Positions 8,505 to 17,464 of a stretch of 64,000 bases of DNA are shown here, piece by piece (within the stretch, counting starts at the first letter, position 1; each line of letters opens with the position of its first letter). The notes below the pieces were generated by a model. That model was given only the letters and a program-made list of their open reading frames with translations, was not told the origin of the DNA and made no database searches. Both the position numbers and the translations under genes were made by a program. This DNA is from an uncultured Lachnoclostridium sp. (GTDB lineage Bacteria > Bacillota > Clostridia > Lachnospirales > Lachnospiraceae). The DNA lies in contig CAJMFH010000012.1 in the NCBI GenBank assembly GCA_905212635.1, positions 1 through 64,000 on the forward strand, given 5' to 3'.

Positions 8505-9446
8505 GGTTTCTTTTACACTTTCCACAACGGCTTTCGCAAGTCCGGCTACCCCTTGAATTTCGGAAGGGATAATAATCTTCGTTGCTTTTCCATCCGCTGC
8601 CTTTTCAAATGCTTCCAGACTCTTTATCGTCAGTACCGCTTTCGACGGATCTGCTTCATTGAGGAAACGAATTCCCTCTGCCGTCGCTCTCTGTACCGCT
8701 TCGATTGCCTGTGCACGACCTTCCGCTTCACGGATCGTCGCTTCTTTCTTCGCTTCCGCACGAAGGATTGCAGCTTCTTTTTCTGCCTCTGCTTCGAGGA
8801 TTGCAGATTCTTTCTTTCCTTCTGCTACCAGTACGGTGGATTTTTTCTCACCTTCTGCACGAAGGATCGACTCACGTCGTTCACGCTCTGCCTTCATCTG
8901 TTTTTCCATCGAATCCTGTATCTCACGCGGTGGAATGATATTTTTCAATTCCACACGGTTTACTTTGATTCCCCACGGGTCGGTCGCAATATCAAGATTG
9001 GATCGCATATGGGTATTGATCGTCTCTCTTGACGTAAGTGTCTGGTCGAGTTCGAGATCACCGATAATATTACGAAGTGTCGTCGCCGTCAGATTCTCAA
9101 TCGCCATAATCGGATTTTCCACTCCGTACGTAAACAGTTTCGGATCCGTGATCTGGAAAAATACAACCGTATCAATCTGCATTGTAACATTATCCTTTGT
9201 AATTACGGGCTGTGGTGGGAAATCCATCACCTGCTCTTTTAAATTTACCCGTCTTACCACACGATCCAAAAACGGAACTTTAAAATGTATTCCTACAGAC
9301 CATGTTCCAATATAAGCTCCAAGTCTTTCAATAATATACGCATTGGCCTGTGGAACGATTTTGATGCAGGATGCCAGTATAATAAGCACCAGTACAACAA
9401 TGATCACACCAACTACAAGTCCTCCGCTGATTCCTGTACCATCCAT
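8499..9446 (-). CDS. SPFH/band 7 (stomatin-like) membrane protein
   Basis: Prohibitin/stomatin-family scaffold of membrane microdomains, about 315 aa. One N-terminal membrane helix (about 8-28) is followed by the SPFH domain, with NAYIIERLGAY at its start and VNRVELKNIIPP near its end. A long Ala/Glu/Lys coiled coil (about 175-250) drives oligomerisation. The ATG at 9446 follows AGGTG with good spacing; a GTG at 9455 is the alternative. Paired with the nfeD-like gene 24 nt upstream, the classic SPFH-NfeD operon. Confidence 0.9.
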   Translation of the reverse strand: MDGTGISGGLVVGVIIVVLVLIILASCIKIVPQANAYIIERLGAYIGTWSVGIHFKVPFLDRVVRRVNLKEQVMDFPPQPVITKDNVTMQIDTVVFFQITDPKLFTYGVENPIMAIENLTATTLRNIIGDLELDQTLTSRETINTHMRSNLDIATDPWGIKVNRVELKNIIPPREIQDSMEKQMKAERERRESILRAEGEKKSTVLVAEGKKESAILEAEAEKEAAILRAEAKKEATIREAEGRAQAIEAVQRATAEGIRFLNEADPSKAVLTIKSLEAFEKAADGKATKIIIPSEIQGVAGLAKAVVESVKETE

Positions 9447-9470
9447 GTTTTTCACCTTTCCTTTCTGTTT

Positions 9471-9893
9471 TTAATTCGTTTTTACGATCAATTTGACACC
9501 CTGTACTGCGGTAATCTCTACCTCTGTGTCTTTTTCAATCTTGTCTTTTTCTTCTTCCGCACGCGCGGTCCATTCCATTCCCTGATATCGGACTTTTCCG
9601 GTTCCAAGCAGATTATCGATCGATTCAATAACAACTGCTTTCTTTCCTATAATCTCATCAATGTTCGTTTTTTCTTTTACGGGATTAAAAAACCGCATCG
9701 CAATAGGACGAAATACAATCATAGATAAAAATGAGAGAATAACAAACACCGTAAATTGCAGCCAAAAACCGCCGCCAAGTCCGGTCACAACTGCCGCACC
9801 AAGAGATCCCAAAGCAAACCATACGGTCGTCAGTCCCATGGTGGCTACTTCGATAACAATCATAACTGCCAGAATCACTAACCATATAACCAT
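9471..9893 (-). CDS. NfeD-like membrane protein
   Basis: Short NfeD family protein (140 aa) with three hydrophobic helices in the first 75 residues and a C-terminal OB-fold domain. GKKAVVIESIDNLLGTGKVRYQGMEWTARAEE shows the usual NfeD beta-barrel pattern and runs from about residue 83; the first part, GKKAVVIESIDNLLGTGKV, marks its start. It lacks the protease domain of long NfeD proteins. AGGAGG lies upstream at slightly long spacing. It is the first gene after a clear promoter and partners the SPFH protein downstream. Confidence 0.88.
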   Translation of the reverse strand: MVIWLVILAVMIVIEVATMGLTTVWFALGSLGAAVVTGLGGGFWLQFTVFVILSFLSMIVFRPIAMRFFNPVKEKTNIDEIIGKKAVVIESIDNLLGTGKVRYQGMEWTARAEEEKDKIEKDTEVEITAVQGVKLIVKTN

Positions 9894-9940
9894 TGATTCA
9901 GCACCTCCTTTTGGGCATTTTAAAAAACACTACGCTATCT

Positions 9941-9969
9941 ATTTTACTATATTCGGACAAATATTGCAA
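9941..9969 (-). promoter_or_regulatory. Sigma-A promoter for nfeD-SPFH
   Basis: Minus strand TTGCAA, 17-nt spacer, TAAAAT, about 50 nt ahead of the NfeD start. It gives the SPFH-NfeD pair its own promoter inside the long co-directional run. Confidence 0.75.
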
Positions 9970-10749
9970 CTACCGATTGCGATGAATCTCATACATGAAA
10001 AGTGCCGCACTGACTGCTGCATTGAGAGATTCCAGCTGTCCTTCCATTGGAATCTTAATTTTGTGCGTAGCCGCCTGCTGCGTCTCCGGTCTTATGCCAT
10101 TTGCCTCGTTCCCTATAATAACTGCACATTTTCCCTCATAAGTCTCTTCCGTATAAAACCGTGCTCCATCGAGACTCGCCGCATAAACGGAAAAATGTTC
10201 TGCTTTTAACCGTTCCGCTTCTTTTGTCATATTATCCGTAACAAAAAAGGGAAGGCGGAAAATGGCACCCATCGTCGCGCGCACTACTTTTGGATTAAAA
10301 AGATCCACACAGCCGGCAGACATAATAACCGCCGACATTCCGGCTCCTTCTGCCGTCCGAAATATCGTTCCCAGATTTCCCGGATCCTGAATATCCTCCA
10401 GACAGATCACGGCAGCATCTTTTTGTTCTACAGCAGTAGACTTATCATATTCCGGTATTCTGACGACAGCAAGAACCCCCTGTGGACTTTCGGTATCCGA
10501 CATTTCCTGAAACACTTTCGAACTTACATATTCTACGTCTGCTTCTTTCAGTTTATGCGATAATCTGTCAAAATATTCTTCTTTTACATTTTCTGACAGA
10601 TATACTTTTTCTGCCCTGTGGTATGCCAGTGCATCTTCGACAAGCCGCACTCCCTCTGCGATAAAAAGTCCCTCTTTTCTCCTGTTTCTGGCACTCTTTT
10701 TCAGTTTCTGTATCTTTTTTATCTGGGGATTTGTACTGCTCTCTATCAT
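9970..10749 (-). CDS. SpoU/TrmH-family RNA 2'-O-methyltransferase
   Basis: Knotted SAM-dependent methyltransferase acting on ribose of rRNA or tRNA (259 aa). It has an N-terminal substrate-binding domain (about 1-95), then the SPOUT domain. Motif 1 is LEDIQDPGNLGTIFRTAEGAG, of which QDPGNLGTIFRTA is the core; motif 2 is VIIGNEANGI; motif 3 is IPMEGQLESLNAAVSAAL, cut short here. The start overlaps the stop of the upstream GTPase-nuclease gene by 4 nt, so the two ribosome-related genes are translationally coupled. The exact target nucleotide is not predictable. Confidence 0.9.
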   Translation of the reverse strand: MIESSTNPQIKKIQKLKKSARNRRKEGLFIAEGVRLVEDALAYHRAEKVYLSENVKEEYFDRLSHKLKEADVEYVSSKVFQEMSDTESPQGVLAVVRIPEYDKSTAVEQKDAAVICLEDIQDPGNLGTIFRTAEGAGMSAVIMSAGCVDLFNPKVVRATMGAIFRLPFFVTDNMTKEAERLKAEHFSVYAASLDGARFYTEETYEGKCAVIIGNEANGIRPETQQAATHKIKIPMEGQLESLNAAVSAALFMYEIHRNR

Positions 10750-13334
10750 GGCTGTGTCCTCCTCCTCTCAACCTCTTCCGCAATGCGGTCATTGACACGC
10801 TGTACTTCTTCCTGAAAGGCGCGGGCAGAAATTCTTGTCGCCCCATGCCCAAGTATGATGATCTGCTCCATGCCATCCGACGTCGCAACCCGCACTCGTT
10901 TCTTTTTTGCAATTTCTTTCGTCGTCTTCTCAATATACATATCTGCCGTCTCAGCCTCTTTCGTATAAACGACGCTGATATTGTGGAATTGTTCTACGCT
11001 GCCGGGATTTCCTTTTACTTTGTACGCATCAAATACAAGGATCAGATGACAGCCGCAAAAGCCCTGATAGTTGCACATAATCTCCATCAGTTTGGCGCGT
11101 GCGCCCTCCAGATTTTCAGCGGCAAGCTCTTTTAACTCGTCCCATGCAAAAATGATATTGTACCCGTCCACAAGAAGGTATTCTTCCTCGTATACCGGTT
11201 TATACTCTTTGGTCTTCGTCTTTCCCGGTTCCGCTTTAATCACTTTCTTTACCGGTGTCTCGACGCGGGTCTTTACCGGACCGAATGTCCGCTCAAAGAT
11301 TGCCTGTAACTCTTTTTCTTCGGACATTTTCGAGTTCTTCTTTGACGGTTCTTTCGGCGCTGCTGCCGTATTTTTTGCCGGCTGGCGGTTTTTTATCGAC
11401 GTATCAACGTGTACATGTTTTGCCACTTCATTCCATGGCACGACAAACCCGGAACCATGCGAACAAAATACCGAATCTGCTGTATTTTCCACATCCGTAT
11501 CCGGATCATATTTACATTTTTTTACAATTTCATCTTCGTTATGGCACGGTTCATATCCACAGAACGAAAGGGTCATTCTTCCTCTGCCTTTCGTAAATGC
11601 CGCAAATTCCGTACCGTAGCCCGCCATCGACGCGACCGGGCAGGTTCCCTCGATCGCGCTCATTTCGCCGTCATCCGGCTGCTGTCGGAAAGTTCCATGC
11701 ATCTTTCCGACATCGCTCATAACACGCCCGATCTGTTCCATCGGCACTTCCATTCGAAATTGGTACATCGGTTCCAGCAGCCGGCTTTTCGCCTGCCGCA
11801 GTCCCTGACGCACCGCACGGTATGTCGCCTGCCGGAAATCTCCTCCTTCGGTATGTTTCAGGTGCGCTCTTCCGGCAATCAACGTAAATTTGATATCCGT
11901 GATTGGCGATCCGGTCAGTACACCGGTAAATTCTTTTTCTCCCAGATGCGTAAGGATCAGCCGCTGCCAGTTCAGATCCAGTTCGTCCTCACTGCACTCG
12001 GTCACAAATTGAAGTCCGCTGCCCCGTGGAAGCGGTTCCATTTTAAGATGCACTTCCGCATAATGACGCAATGGTTCAAAATGTCCCATTCCAATGACCG
12101 TATCTTCGATTGTTTCCTGATATAAGATCGTCGCACTTCCAAATGCGATGTCCATTCCGTAACGTTCGGCAACCATTCGCTTGATCACTTCCAGCTGCAC
12201 TTCTCCCATCGGCTGGATAAAAATCTCCCGTGTCTGTGCCTGCCATGAAAGGTGGAGATTGGGATCCTCTTCTTCCAGCTGCTTTAACTGCCGCCAGGCA
12301 ACCGCTTCGTCTGTCCCTTCCGGGAGCAGAATCTGATAGTTGCACACCGGTGCCAGCTGATTGGCACAAAAATCGGCTTCCTGCCCTACCCCCTGACCGG
12401 CATAGGTATCCACGAGTCCCGGAATCGCGCAGATATCTCCGGCTTTCACTTCCTGTTGCAGCGTATATTTTTCCCCGGAATACACGCGGATTTCATTCAC
12501 TTTTCCAATTTCTTCAATCTCATCCCGAAGTTTCAGTTCTCCTCCGGTCAGTTTCATATGCGTAAGACGCTGTCCGGCATCATCCCGTGTAATCTTATAT
12601 ACTTTTCCGGCAAATTCTTTTTTATATTCTGGAAATTTGGTAAAATTTTCCAGTCCATTTAAAAACGCCCCAACGCCTTCATTTTGCAGCGCAGAGCCAA
12701 AATAACACGGATACAGCAGTGTCCCGGAAACCAGTCTTCTGACCTCTTTTTGCAGATCAAAGCTTCCCTCTTCAAGATAGGACTCCAGCAAAGTTTCTTC
12801 GCACATTGCCACATTTTCACGCAGCGTTTCTTCCTCTTCGGTAAAATCTACACAATAAGGCGATAATTTCGTCTGCAATTCCTTTAACACGGCAGCTTTA
12901 TCCGCTCCCGGAAGATCCATTTTATTGACAAATAAAAACGTTGGAATCCGGTACTTCTGCAAAAGTTTCCAAACCGTCTCCGTATGCCCCTGTACACCGT
13001 CTGTTCCGCTTATGATCAACACCGCATAATCGATGACCTGAAGCGTCCGCTCCATCTCCGAAGAGAAGTCCACGTGTCCTGGTGTGTCTAACAATGTAAC
13101 GTCCATATTTCCATACGAAAAGCACGCCTGCTTGGAAAATATCGTAATTCCCCGTTCTCTTTCCAAAGGCGAAGTATCTAAAAAAGCATCTTTGTGATCT
13201 ACGCGCCCTCTTGTCCGGATTACGCCGCTTTCATATAATAAAGCTTCCGATAATGTCGTTTTTCCGGCATCTACGTGAGCCAAAAGCGCGGCACATATTT
13301 GTTTTTTCTGTTGTTTTTCTGATGTAGTATTCAA
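10746..13334 (-). CDS. TetM/EF-G-like GTPase fused to Rae1/YacP NYN nuclease domain
   Basis: Two-part protein of 862 aa. Residues about 1-640 are a translation-factor GTPase of the TetM/EF-G type: P-loop AHVDAGKTT, switch motif RGIT, DTPGH, NKMD, then EF-G-like domains II-V. A low-complexity linker (about 650-710) leads to a C-terminal NYN/YacP domain (about 715-860) with LLVDGYNIIFAW, LVFDAYK, ADMYIEK and VATSDGMEQ, which keep the acidic residues. In B. subtilis, YacP (Rae1) is a nuclease that cuts mRNA in the ribosomal A site, so both halves point to the ribosome. The start is TTG after AAAGGGG. Tetracycline resistance should not be assumed. Confidence 0.88.
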   Translation of the reverse strand: MNTTSEKQQKKQICAALLAHVDAGKTTLSEALLYESGVIRTRGRVDHKDAFLDTSPLERERGITIFSKQACFSYGNMDVTLLDTPGHVDFSSEMERTLQVIDYAVLIISGTDGVQGHTETVWKLLQKYRIPTFLFVNKMDLPGADKAAVLKELQTKLSPYCVDFTEEEETLRENVAMCEETLLESYLEEGSFDLQKEVRRLVSGTLLYPCYFGSALQNEGVGAFLNGLENFTKFPEYKKEFAGKVYKITRDDAGQRLTHMKLTGGELKLRDEIEEIGKVNEIRVYSGEKYTLQQEVKAGDICAIPGLVDTYAGQGVGQEADFCANQLAPVCNYQILLPEGTDEAVAWRQLKQLEEEDPNLHLSWQAQTREIFIQPMGEVQLEVIKRMVAERYGMDIAFGSATILYQETIEDTVIGMGHFEPLRHYAEVHLKMEPLPRGSGLQFVTECSEDELDLNWQRLILTHLGEKEFTGVLTGSPITDIKFTLIAGRAHLKHTEGGDFRQATYRAVRQGLRQAKSRLLEPMYQFRMEVPMEQIGRVMSDVGKMHGTFRQQPDDGEMSAIEGTCPVASMAGYGTEFAAFTKGRGRMTLSFCGYEPCHNEDEIVKKCKYDPDTDVENTADSVFCSHGSGFVVPWNEVAKHVHVDTSIKNRQPAKNTAAAPKEPSKKNSKMSEEKELQAIFERTFGPVKTRVETPVKKVIKAEPGKTKTKEYKPVYEEEYLLVDGYNIIFAWDELKELAAENLEGARAKLMEIMCNYQGFCGCHLILVFDAYKVKGNPGSVEQFHNISVVYTKEAETADMYIEKTTKEIAKKKRVRVATSDGMEQIIILGHGATRISARAFQEEVQRVNDRIAEEVERRRTQP

Positions 13335-13349
13335 ATGATGATGCCCCTT

Positions 13350-14480
13350 TCACTCTTTCGCTGCGTTTCTCTTTTTCACATCATTCCGCAGTAATTTATA
13401 TGCCGTCGCAGTCAGGGGAACAAATAAAAGCATTCCTCCGATCCCCATTACACTTCCTCCAATGGTTACTGCTGCCAGCACCCAGATTCCCGGCAGTCCG
13501 ATAGAGGCTCCAACCACACGTGGGTAAATAAACTGTCCTTCCAATTGTTGTAAAATAATAAGGAAAATGACAAATATAACGGCTTTCATCGGCGAAACCG
13601 TCGCAATCATCAAAAAACCGATACTGCCTCCGATGTATGCCCCCGCGATCGGAATCAATGCGGTAAACCCGATCAGTGCCCCGGTCATGCCACTGTAAGG
13701 AAGCCGCAGGATTGCCATACCGATGGCACACAGGCTTCCTAAGATCACTGCTTCCACACACTGTCCCACGATAAAACTGCGAAAACACTCATGAAGAGTG
13801 TGTATAACATAATTCACTTTGTGGTATATAGAATCCTTCAAATAGGTCTTTGCCACCTTTTTAACCTGTGGGACAAGACGGTCTTTTCCCGTCAGAAGAT
13901 AGAGAGAAAAGATGATGCTCATAATAATGGTAAATGCCGTTGAAAACGTAGCTGCAATGACGTTTTTTACGACACCAAAAGCACCTCCAATTCCACCAGC
14001 CGCCCAGTTTGCAACTTTGGTCACAATTTCTTTCCAGTCAAACTGTCCGGTCTTGGTTACACTTCCCAGTTCATTCCACAGTCTCGTCATCTCATCATTG
14101 CCGCGGAGTTCCACGGACACACTCTGCATCAATGGCGGAATCTTATCAATCAGAAGTTTTACACAATCGATCAATTCCGGTACGACAAGTCCGATGATCA
14201 ATGCAATGATTGCAAGTAAACTCAGATAGGAAAGCAGGACACAGACTCCCGTCCGTGTCTTCTTTATCAGTTTCTTTTTGGATTTTGGAAAATAATGTCT
14301 TTCATAAAAGCTCATCAAAATATTGACGGCATACGCAATTACAAGTCCTGTAAATAACGGTGCTGCCGCATGAAATGCAATTCCGAGTGCCGCTGCGATC
14401 ACGGACCAGTAGTGAATTGCCAAAAAGAGCACCGCCACCGTAACTCCTGCACGAAAACAAGTTTCCCAGCTTAATTTCAT
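13350..14480 (-). CDS. AI-2E (PerM) family membrane transporter
   Basis: Polytopic protein of 376 aa: two N-terminal helices, a third near 70-90, an extracellular alpha-helical stretch, then at least four C-terminal helices. The family pattern GMTGALIGFTALIPIAGAYIG, here abbreviated to ALIGFTALIPIAGAYIGG, is present. The family includes PerM, YtvI and TqsA; substrates are mostly unknown and the autoinducer name should not be taken literally. It sits 15 nt ahead of the GTPase-nuclease gene and 18 nt after the PAS-REC gene. A second member is at 33713. Confidence 0.85.
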   Translation of the reverse strand: MKLSWETCFRAGVTVAVLFLAIHYWSVIAAALGIAFHAAAPLFTGLVIAYAVNILMSFYERHYFPKSKKKLIKKTRTGVCVLLSYLSLLAIIALIIGLVVPELIDCVKLLIDKIPPLMQSVSVELRGNDEMTRLWNELGSVTKTGQFDWKEIVTKVANWAAGGIGGAFGVVKNVIAATFSTAFTIIMSIIFSLYLLTGKDRLVPQVKKVAKTYLKDSIYHKVNYVIHTLHECFRSFIVGQCVEAVILGSLCAIGMAILRLPYSGMTGALIGFTALIPIAGAYIGGSIGFLMIATVSPMKAVIFVIFLIILQQLEGQFIYPRVVGASIGLPGIWVLAAVTIGGSVMGIGGMLLFVPLTATAYKLLRNDVKKRNAAKE

Positions 14481-14498
14481 AACGTCTCACTGTCCTTT

Positions 14499-15482
14499 TC
14501 ACTTCAAATATTTTTCAAGAACTTCTTTTAATTTCGCCATATCAATCGGTTTCGGAATGTGCATATCCATCCCCGCCTCCTGCGCCATGCAGATATCATT
14601 TCGTGATAAATGGGCAGTCATTGCAACAATCGGAATTATTTTCGCATCTACACGATGTAAATTCCGAATCTTCCTCGTCGCTTCATTTCCATTCATCACC
14701 GGCATCTCAATATCCATAAAAAGGAGATCAAAATTCCCCGGTTCTGACTGTTCAAACAGTTCTACTGCCTCTTTTCCATCTTTGGCACAAACTACTTCAA
14801 CTTCAAACATTTGCAGAATCTCACATATCACTTCGCGGTTGACGTCGTTGTCTTCTACGATCATAATACGTTTTCCTGGATATACTCTGCGTTCCTCCGG
14901 TTTTTCCTTTTCTTCCGGCTTTTCTTCTTCCTTTTCCATCTCATTTTTCCAATGACCGGCATTTTGATGATTCAGCATCATCTGGATCACCTGATACGAA
15001 GTCATGATCTGCTGCAAACAATAGCGGACACGTTCCGGATCCTGAAGATTCTCCTGCGCGATATACCCCATACCGCCGACTTCATTTACCGTATCTCTCA
15101 GATCATGTATTTCCTGCTCCGGCTCCATCACTTTATGAAGCATCGTCACATCCTGTATCAAAAGAACGTTTTCTCCCTCTTCTCCTGGTGCCATACGAAC
15201 CATGATCCACAACGGCTCTGTCTGGTTTGCCGGAGTAAAGACGTGTTCAAATGAAATGGTAAATTTCACGGATTCCTTACAAAAATTCTGCACTTCCGGA
15301 TATTTTTCGTACAGATCCATGCTCTCAAACAGATCCTTTGCACAGGATACCGTTTCCCTTTTTATCCCAAAAAGCCACTCGGCACTTTCCGAAAGAAAAG
15401 TTACCGCGTGGTTTTCCGGTTCGTTTATCATAATCAGTAAGTTCAATTGATCTGCGATCAAATTTAAAATTTGTTTTGTCAT
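14499..15482 (-). CDS. PAS-like plus receiver (REC) domain protein
   Basis: Soluble signalling protein of 327 aa. Residues about 1-130 look like a PAS sensor fold. A helical stretch (about 130-170) recalls a dimerisation helix but has no convincing phospho-acceptor histidine box and no ATPase domain. A Glu/Lys-rich linker (about 178-200) leads to a REC domain (about 203-325) with IMIVEDNDVN, phospho-acceptor Asp in LLFMDIEMPVMNG, and VAMTAH. There is no DNA-binding or enzymatic output. It starts 3 nt after the prfA stop with a weak ribosome site, suggesting coupling. The partner kinase is not in the window. Confidence 0.82.
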   Translation of the reverse strand: MTKQILNLIADQLNLLIMINEPENHAVTFLSESAEWLFGIKRETVSCAKDLFESMDLYEKYPEVQNFCKESVKFTISFEHVFTPANQTEPLWIMVRMAPGEEGENVLLIQDVTMLHKVMEPEQEIHDLRDTVNEVGGMGYIAQENLQDPERVRYCLQQIMTSYQVIQMMLNHQNAGHWKNEMEKEEEKPEEKEKPEERRVYPGKRIMIVEDNDVNREVICEILQMFEVEVVCAKDGKEAVELFEQSEPGNFDLLFMDIEMPVMNGNEATRKIRNLHRVDAKIIPIVAMTAHLSRNDICMAQEAGMDMHIPKPIDMAKLKEVLEKYLK

Positions 15483-15485
15483 ACT

Positions 15486-16559
15486 TTATTCTTCATTCAT
15501 AGATGCCAATTTGGCTGCCTGGTCTGCCGCAATCAGACTGTCAATCACTTCACTTAAATCTCCATTGATAATAGCATCCAGACGATGAAGCGTCAATTTA
15601 ATACGATGGTCTGTCACTCGTCCCTGTGGGTAATTATACGTACGTATCTTTTCCGAACGATCGCCGGTTCCAATCTGGCTTCGTCTCTTTTCTGCCTCTT
15701 CGTCATGTGCTTTTGCGCACTCCAGTTCATACAATCTGGCACGAAGTACTTTCAATGCTTTATCTTTATTTTTCAGCTGTGATTTTTCATCCTGACAGGA
15801 AATGACAATTCCGGTCGGAATATGGGTCAGACGAACTGCGGAATCCGTCGTATTGACACACTGTCCACCATTTCCGGAAGCACGGAACACATCAAATTTA
15901 CAATCATTCATATCCAGTTCCACTTCAACTTCCTCTACTTCCGGCATAATTGCCACGGTTGCTGTCGAAGTATGGATACGTCCTCCGGATTCGGTTGCCG
16001 GAATACGCTGTACACGGTGTACTCCGCTCTCGTATTTGAGTTTGGAGTAAGCACCGGCACCATTGATCATAAATACAATTTCCTTAAATCCGCCGATTCC
16101 GTTTTCATTGGAGTTCATCGTATCTACTTTCCAATGATTCTGCTCTGCATATTTGCAGTACATACGGTACAGGTCAGCAGCAAACAACGCCGCTTCATCT
16201 CCACCGGCACCGGCACGGATCTCGACGATAACATTCTTTTCATCATTTGGGTCTTTCGGCAGTAAAAGGATTCGAAGTTCCTGTTCAATCTCTGCCAGAC
16301 TTGCCTTACATTCATTTAATTCTTCTTTGGCAAGTTCTCTCATCTCTTCGTCTGTCTCTTCATCCAGAATCGCAAGACTGTCTGCAATCCCTTCTTTTGC
16401 ACTTTTGTACTCTTTGTATTTTTCTACGACCGGCTCGAGGTCGGACTGTTCTTTCATTAATTTTTGATAACGGCTCTGGTCATTGAGCACATCCGGCTCA
16501 CTCAATTCATTCAGCACTTCTTCATAACGCAAAAGCGTATCTTCCAGCTTATCAAACAT
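15486..16559 (-). CDS. prfA: Peptide chain release factor 1
   Basis: Class I release factor recognising UAA and UAG and triggering peptide release (357 aa). The catalytic GGQ is in ASGNGGQCVNTTDSAVRL. The start at 16559 is set by AGAAAGGA 8 nt upstream; an earlier in-frame ATG at 16592 lies inside prmC and gives an unnatural N-terminus. It follows prmC, whose product methylates the GGQ glutamine, an arrangement conserved across bacteria. Confidence 0.96.
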   Translation of the reverse strand: MFDKLEDTLLRYEEVLNELSEPDVLNDQSRYQKLMKEQSDLEPVVEKYKEYKSAKEGIADSLAILDEETDEEMRELAKEELNECKASLAEIEQELRILLLPKDPNDEKNVIVEIRAGAGGDEAALFAADLYRMYCKYAEQNHWKVDTMNSNENGIGGFKEIVFMINGAGAYSKLKYESGVHRVQRIPATESGGRIHTSTATVAIMPEVEEVEVELDMNDCKFDVFRASGNGGQCVNTTDSAVRLTHIPTGIVISCQDEKSQLKNKDKALKVLRARLYELECAKAHDEEAEKRRSQIGTGDRSEKIRTYNYPQGRVTDHRIKLTLHRLDAIINGDLSEVIDSLIAADQAAKLASMNEE

Positions 16560-16561
16560 AA

Positions 16562-17446
16562 TCATTTTCCTTTCTGTGACAGTCTTCCCCACACGACGCG
16601 GTCAAGTCCTGCCAGGTCTTTTTTTATCTCAATATCGGTAAACCCGTTTTTCTCAAATAACTGCTTTACTTGCTCGCCTTGATTGTAACCAATCTCTACC
16701 ATAAGTATTCCCGTCTCTTCAAGATAAAACGGTGCTTTTTCCAAAATCTTTTCATAAAATACCAGACCGCTTTTTCCGCCATCCAGAGCAAGAAGCGGCT
16801 CATGATCGATTACTTCCGGCATCAGCCTGGAAAGTTCGTCGGTCTCAATATACGGCGGATTGGAAACGATCAGATCAAATTTCCCCTCTATAGGTTCCCA
16901 TAAATTTCCAATTTTATAGGTAATCTCCGGTTTTCTGACCTTGCCACTCCAGCCGTTTTTCTCAAGATTCTTCTCATTCTGTCTCGCGGTCTCTATGGCA
17001 GTTTCCGAAATATCACTCATTGTCACAGACTTCGGTGTGCCACAGAAGGCAATGCTCAGCCCGATACAGCCGGATCCCGTACACAAATCCAGTACCGTCT
17101 TCTCCTCTGAGACTTTGACTGCCGTTTCTACTAAAATTTCCGTATCCTGCCTCGGGATCAGCACCCCTTCTCTTACCAAAAAGGGAAGCCCCATAAACTC
17201 CGTGTAACCGAGAATATATTCCAACGGAATACGCTGACACCGTCTGGAAATTTTTTCCAAATATGTGTTGGCTGTCTGTGGCTCTGCCTGCTCATTCTGT
17301 TCTAAAAAGAACCGGCTTCTCGTATACGAAAAAGGTTCCTCGCTAAGGCAGGACTGAAACAGATACCACGCATTTAATTCTGCCTCCGGCACTTCATTTT
17401 CTGTCAATTTCCGGATTCCTTCCCGGTACAATTCCTGTAATGTCAT
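16562..17446 (-). CDS. prmC: Release factor glutamine methyltransferase
   Basis: Methylates the Gln of the GGQ motif of release factors using SAM (294 aa). An N-terminal helical bundle is followed by a Rossmann fold with VLDLCTGSGCIGLSIA, cited here as the SAM-binding DLCTGSGCIG, and the catalytic NPPY in VSNPPYIETDEL. It ends 2 nt before the chosen prfA start, so the two are co-translated. Full length for the family. Confidence 0.95.
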   Translation of the reverse strand: MTLQELYREGIRKLTENEVPEAELNAWYLFQSCLSEEPFSYTRSRFFLEQNEQAEPQTANTYLEKISRRCQRIPLEYILGYTEFMGLPFLVREGVLIPRQDTEILVETAVKVSEEKTVLDLCTGSGCIGLSIAFCGTPKSVTMSDISETAIETARQNEKNLEKNGWSGKVRKPEITYKIGNLWEPIEGKFDLIVSNPPYIETDELSRLMPEVIDHEPLLALDGGKSGLVFYEKILEKAPFYLEETGILMVEIGYNQGEQVKQLFEKNGFTDIEIKKDLAGLDRVVWGRLSQKGK

Positions 17447-17464
17447 AGGTTCCTCCCGGACAGA

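Noticed and set aside
10746..13334. Tetracycline resistance gene
   Set aside because: TetM-like in the GTPase part, but embedded in a core housekeeping run, without mobile-element signs, and fused to a nuclease domain. Resistance cannot be inferred.
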